Source: Candidatus Nanohaloarchaea archaeon (lineage in GTDB: Archaea; EX4484-52; GLR71). From it: 5,889 nucleotides of DNA. Position numbers and translations under genes: made by a program. Within the stretch, counting starts at the first letter, position 1. The number at the start of each line of letters is the position of its first letter. The DNA lies in assembly GCA_030671745.1 (NCBI GenBank), contig DAOVHT010000066.1:1-5889 (forward strand), in the 5' to 3' direction. The notes under the pieces are model-generated. The model was not told the DNA's origin and searched no databases. It saw only the letters and a list, made by a program, of their open reading frames with translations. Positions 3,736-5,889 of this stretch are shown here, one piece after another.

Positions 3736-5160
3736 ATGAATGAAAAAATAAAAAATACAATAATTATCGGTGCAGGACTTGCAGGTAAACAGATATTTGA
3801 TGAGATTAAAAAACATAATAATTACAAGGTTGTTGGGTTCTTAGATGATGACTGCAATAAAAAAGGTGATGTAATTGGCGATGTTCTTGTTCTTGGAACT
3901 ACTTCAGATCTTAAAAAAGTTATAAAAGATAAAAATGTTGATGAATGTTTTATCGCAATACCTACTGCATCAGGTAAAGAGATACAGACAATTATTGAAA
4001 AAGTGAAAAATGAAAACATTAAATATAAGATAATACCCCGCTTTTCTGAAATAATCAAAGGAACTGTTAATTTGAGTGATTTGCGTGAACCTAAAAATAC
4101 TGATTTTCTTGGACGCGCTATGGTCAAAAAAGATCTTCAAGAAGTTCGACAAATGATTAAAGGTAAAAAAATAATGATTACTGGTGCGGGTGGGTCAATC
4201 GGTCAAGGACTGGTTCATGAATTACTTAAACTTGATACCTATGACCTGATATGTCTTGACAATTGTGAATATAACATATTTAAGTTACAACAAAAGTATG
4301 AATCTTTTAAGAACATAAAATATATCGTTGCATCAATACAGGATAAAAATAGTCTGGACCATATTTTTTTGAATGACATGCCAGACATAATCTTTCATGC
4401 AGCTGCATACAAACATGTGACTTTTATGGAAGAAAATGTTGAAGCCGCTATTAAAAATAATATATTTGGAACATTAAATGTGTTGAATTTGTGTGAGAAA
4501 TATTGTGTTTCAAATTTTGTTATGGTCTCAACAGATAAAGCGGTAAATCCCACAAGTGTTATGGGTGTGACTAAACGAATATGTGAAAAAATGATAGAAA
4601 CTTATTCGAATAATACTAAAAAAACTAAATATACAGGTGTCAGGTTCGGCAATGTTATTGGAAGCAGTGGTAGTGTAATACCAATATTTAAGAAACAGAT
4701 CAGATTTAAACGAGAAATAACCATAACAGATAAAGATGTTGAAAGATATTTTATGACAATACCTGAGGCATGTCAGCTCATAATACAATCATCAACACTT
4801 GGTCTGGATGGAGATATCTTTGTTCTTGATATGGGAAAACCAATAAAGATACTTGACCTTGCAAAAGATATGATCAGGGCATATGGACTTGTTCCTGAAA
4901 AGGATGTGAAGATCAGGTTTATTGGTCTGCGTAATGGTGAAAAATTGACGGAAGAGCTATTGCTTGATATTCGCGCTAATGTTGCTACAAAATATGAGAA
5001 GATATATATCACCAACAAAGAGGAATCTTTTGATAATGCTGGGTTTATGGAAGATTTAAAGGTACTTGAAGCAGAGGTTTGTAAGACTAAAATTGATGTT
5101 GATATATTATTAGGTCTTTTGAAAAAACTTGCACCTAACTTTGACCATAAATTGTATTGA
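3736..5160 (+). CDS. Soluble FlaA1/CapD/WbpM-like UDP-N-acetylhexosamine 4,6-dehydratase
   Basis: A complete 474-residue nucleotide-sugar dehydratase, likely turning UDP-GlcNAc (or a related UDP-sugar) into a 4-keto-6-deoxy intermediate for surface glycans. The N-terminal Rossmann domain (1-125) opens with GAGLAG at 12-17 and contains GFLDDD at 34-39. The catalytic SDR domain follows, with GAGGSIG (150-156), HAAAYKHV (221-228), NNIFGT (241-246), STDKAVNPTSVMGVTKR (265-281) and RFGNVIGSSGSVIP (303-316). The residues replacing the usual Ser-Tyr-Lys are S265/T266, M276 and K280, the Ser-Met-Lys variant known from WbpM-type dehydratases. WbpM and PglF carry about 120-200 further N-terminal residues with membrane helices; these are absent, so this enzyme should be cytosolic. 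It is followed after 22 bases by a glycosyltransferase gene, indicating an operon. Substrate and 4,6- versus 5-inverting chemistry are inferred; the Met variant favours the WbpM/PglF type. Confidence 0.9.
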   Translation: MNEKIKNTIIIGAGLAGKQIFDEIKKHNNYKVVGFLDDDCNKKGDVIGDVLVLGTTSDLKKVIKDKNVDECFIAIPTASGKEIQTIIEKVKNENIKYKIIPRFSEIIKGTVNLSDLREPKNTDFLGRAMVKKDLQEVRQMIKGKKIMITGAGGSIGQGLVHELLKLDTYDLICLDNCEYNIFKLQQKYESFKNIKYIVASIQDKNSLDHIFLNDMPDIIFHAAAYKHVTFMEENVEAAIKNNIFGTLNVLNLCEKYCVSNFVMVSTDKAVNPTSVMGVTKRICEKMIETYSNNTKKTKYTGVRFGNVIGSSGSVIPIFKKQIRFKREITITDKDVERYFMTIPEACQLIIQSSTLGLDGDIFVLDMGKPIKILDLAKDMIRAYGLVPEKDVKIRFIGLRNGEKLTEELLLDIRANVATKYEKIYITNKEESFDNAGFMEDLKVLEAEVCKTKIDVDILLGLLKKLAPNFDHKLY

Positions 5161-5170
5161 TCTATTATTT

Positions 5171-5176
5171 AGAGGT
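5171..5176 (+). promoter_or_regulatory. Shine-Dalgarno site of the glycosyltransferase gene
   Basis: AGAGGT lies six bases before the ATG at 5183, in the 22-base gap after the dehydratase stop. It supports that start and cotranscription with the dehydratase. Confidence 0.6.
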
Positions 5177-5182
5177 TTCATT

Positions 5183-5889
5183 ATGAATAAAACTAAAAGA
5201 ATCATTGTCTTAGGATCTAAAGAGTTCCCTATGGGTATAAACAAGAAAGAAGATCTGATATCTTCTGGAGGTATTGAGACTTATGTGCAGGATTTTGCAG
5301 ATCTGTTTAAAGATTCTGCATCAGTTGAGCTTATTATATTTACAAGACGGTTTAAAGGTAAAGATAAAATTGAGAAATATTATTCTGGAATTACAGTATA
5401 TTATCTACCCTGGGTGAATCTGCCAATTCTTCGCAATCTGGTCTTTAATCTGTTCTCATTTTTTAAGGCGTTAAGAGTTAAAGCAGATTATGTGTTTTCA
5501 TTTGGTGTTATTTCAACATTATTTGCTCGCAGTTTGGGTCTCTTGAAACGGATCCCTGTTATTTCTGCTCCTTGCGGGATTGCATATACACAACCACAAT
5601 TTGGTAGGCTTATTAAAACTGGACTTTATGTGTTAGAAAAGATTGCATATCGTAATCTTGATACTGTAATCTATATGTCTGATGCCGAAAAAGTTAATTT
5701 TATTGAGACAATTTCTAAACCTGCCAAAGATTTAGTTGTTCCTGTTGGAATCTCTAAAGATATTGATACTATTTCCCCTGCAAAAGATATTGTTAAATTG
5801 AAAGGTACAAAAAAATCAATTGTATTTCTTGGGCGATTGAATCAGGTCAAGCGGGTAGACACAATAATTAATTCTGTAAAAATGCTTGA
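5183..5889 (+). CDS. Family-4-like (GT-B) glycosyltransferase, partial (C-terminus beyond right edge)
   Basis: The first 235 codons of a GT-B-fold glycosyltransferase resembling family GT4, retaining enzymes that move a sugar from a nucleotide donor onto a lipid-linked or protein-linked glycan at the cytoplasmic face of the membrane. The acceptor-side domain starts with the strand RIIVLGSKEFP (6-16) and the glycine loop SSGGIETYVQDFADLF (27-42), equivalent to the GG-x-E segment after the first strand of GT4 enzymes. Residues 104-118 (VFSFGVISTLFARSL) and 125-133 (PVISAPCGI) match the later strands of this fold. The inter-domain segment VVPVGIS (185-191) corresponds to the usual V-P-N-G-I/V motif, and IVFLGRLNQVKRVD (213-226) opens the donor-binding domain. 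Typical members are 350-400 residues, so roughly 130-160 are missing. Donor and acceptor cannot be predicted. Confidence 0.87.
   Translation, partial: MNKTKRIIVLGSKEFPMGINKKEDLISSGGIETYVQDFADLFKDSASVELIIFTRRFKGKDKIEKYYSGITVYYLPWVNLPILRNLVFNLFSFFKALRVKADYVFSFGVISTLFARSLGLLKRIPVISAPCGIAYTQPQFGRLIKTGLYVLEKIAYRNLDTVIYMSDAEKVNFIETISKPAKDLVVPVGISKDIDTISPAKDIVKLKGTKKSIVFLGRLNQVKRVDTIINSVKML

Noticed and set aside
3822..5018. Several minus-strand frames of 60-101 codons
   Set aside because: All are antisense to the dehydratase gene, whose conserved motifs run unbroken across the region.

Overview
The window is A+T-rich and looks archaeal. Three reading frames, those starting at 1044 (minus), 1720 (minus) and 3629 (plus), have a TATA-like box centred about 26-29 bases upstream of their ATG and no Shine-Dalgarno site. 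This is the usual layout of archaeal leaderless transcripts. Genes placed second in a transcript (starts at 350 minus, 3736 plus and 5183 plus) instead have purine-rich ribosome-binding sites. The lineage cannot be named from this much sequence.

The left two thirds (1 to about 3590) is an accessory block read entirely on the minus strand. In transcription order, right to left, it holds: a shortened DUF1016/YhcG-type protein lacking its nuclease half (3395-2733); a Bro-N/antirepressor protein with a DinD-like C-terminal half, 19 bases behind it (2713-1859); a stand-alone winged-helix plus nucleotidyltransferase protein with two near-identical palindromes over its promoter (1720-1199); and an AbiE-type toxin-antitoxin pair. 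In that pair the AbiEi antitoxin/regulator (1044-361) is followed after 10 bases by the AbiEii nucleotidyltransferase toxin (350 to beyond the left edge).

The right third (3629 to the end) is read on the plus strand and belongs to a surface-polysaccharide or protein-glycosylation locus. It begins with a 28-codon remnant of an epimerase/dehydratase gene. A complete soluble FlaA1/CapD/WbpM-like UDP-N-acetylhexosamine 4,6-dehydratase (3736-5160) follows, then the N-terminal 235 codons of a family-4-like glycosyltransferase that runs off the right edge. The dehydratase would supply a modified UDP-sugar and the transferase would add a sugar to a growing glycan, though donor and acceptor are not readable here.

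The most notable signals are four. First, the paired 16-bp palindromes with a 20-bp period overlap the TATA box and the presumed start point of the HTH-nucleotidyltransferase gene, a likely autoregulatory operator. Second, the DUF1016 gene looks mosaic: its ends and upstream region are strongly G+T-rich on the plus strand while its centre is not, and its nuclease domain is gone. Third, the dehydratase operon appears to use the promoter and first 28 codons of a broken SDR gene as its leader. Fourth, a perfect 8-bp-arm palindrome lies just upstream of the AbiE promoter. No RNA genes, CRISPR array, insertion sequence or recognisable attachment site was seen.
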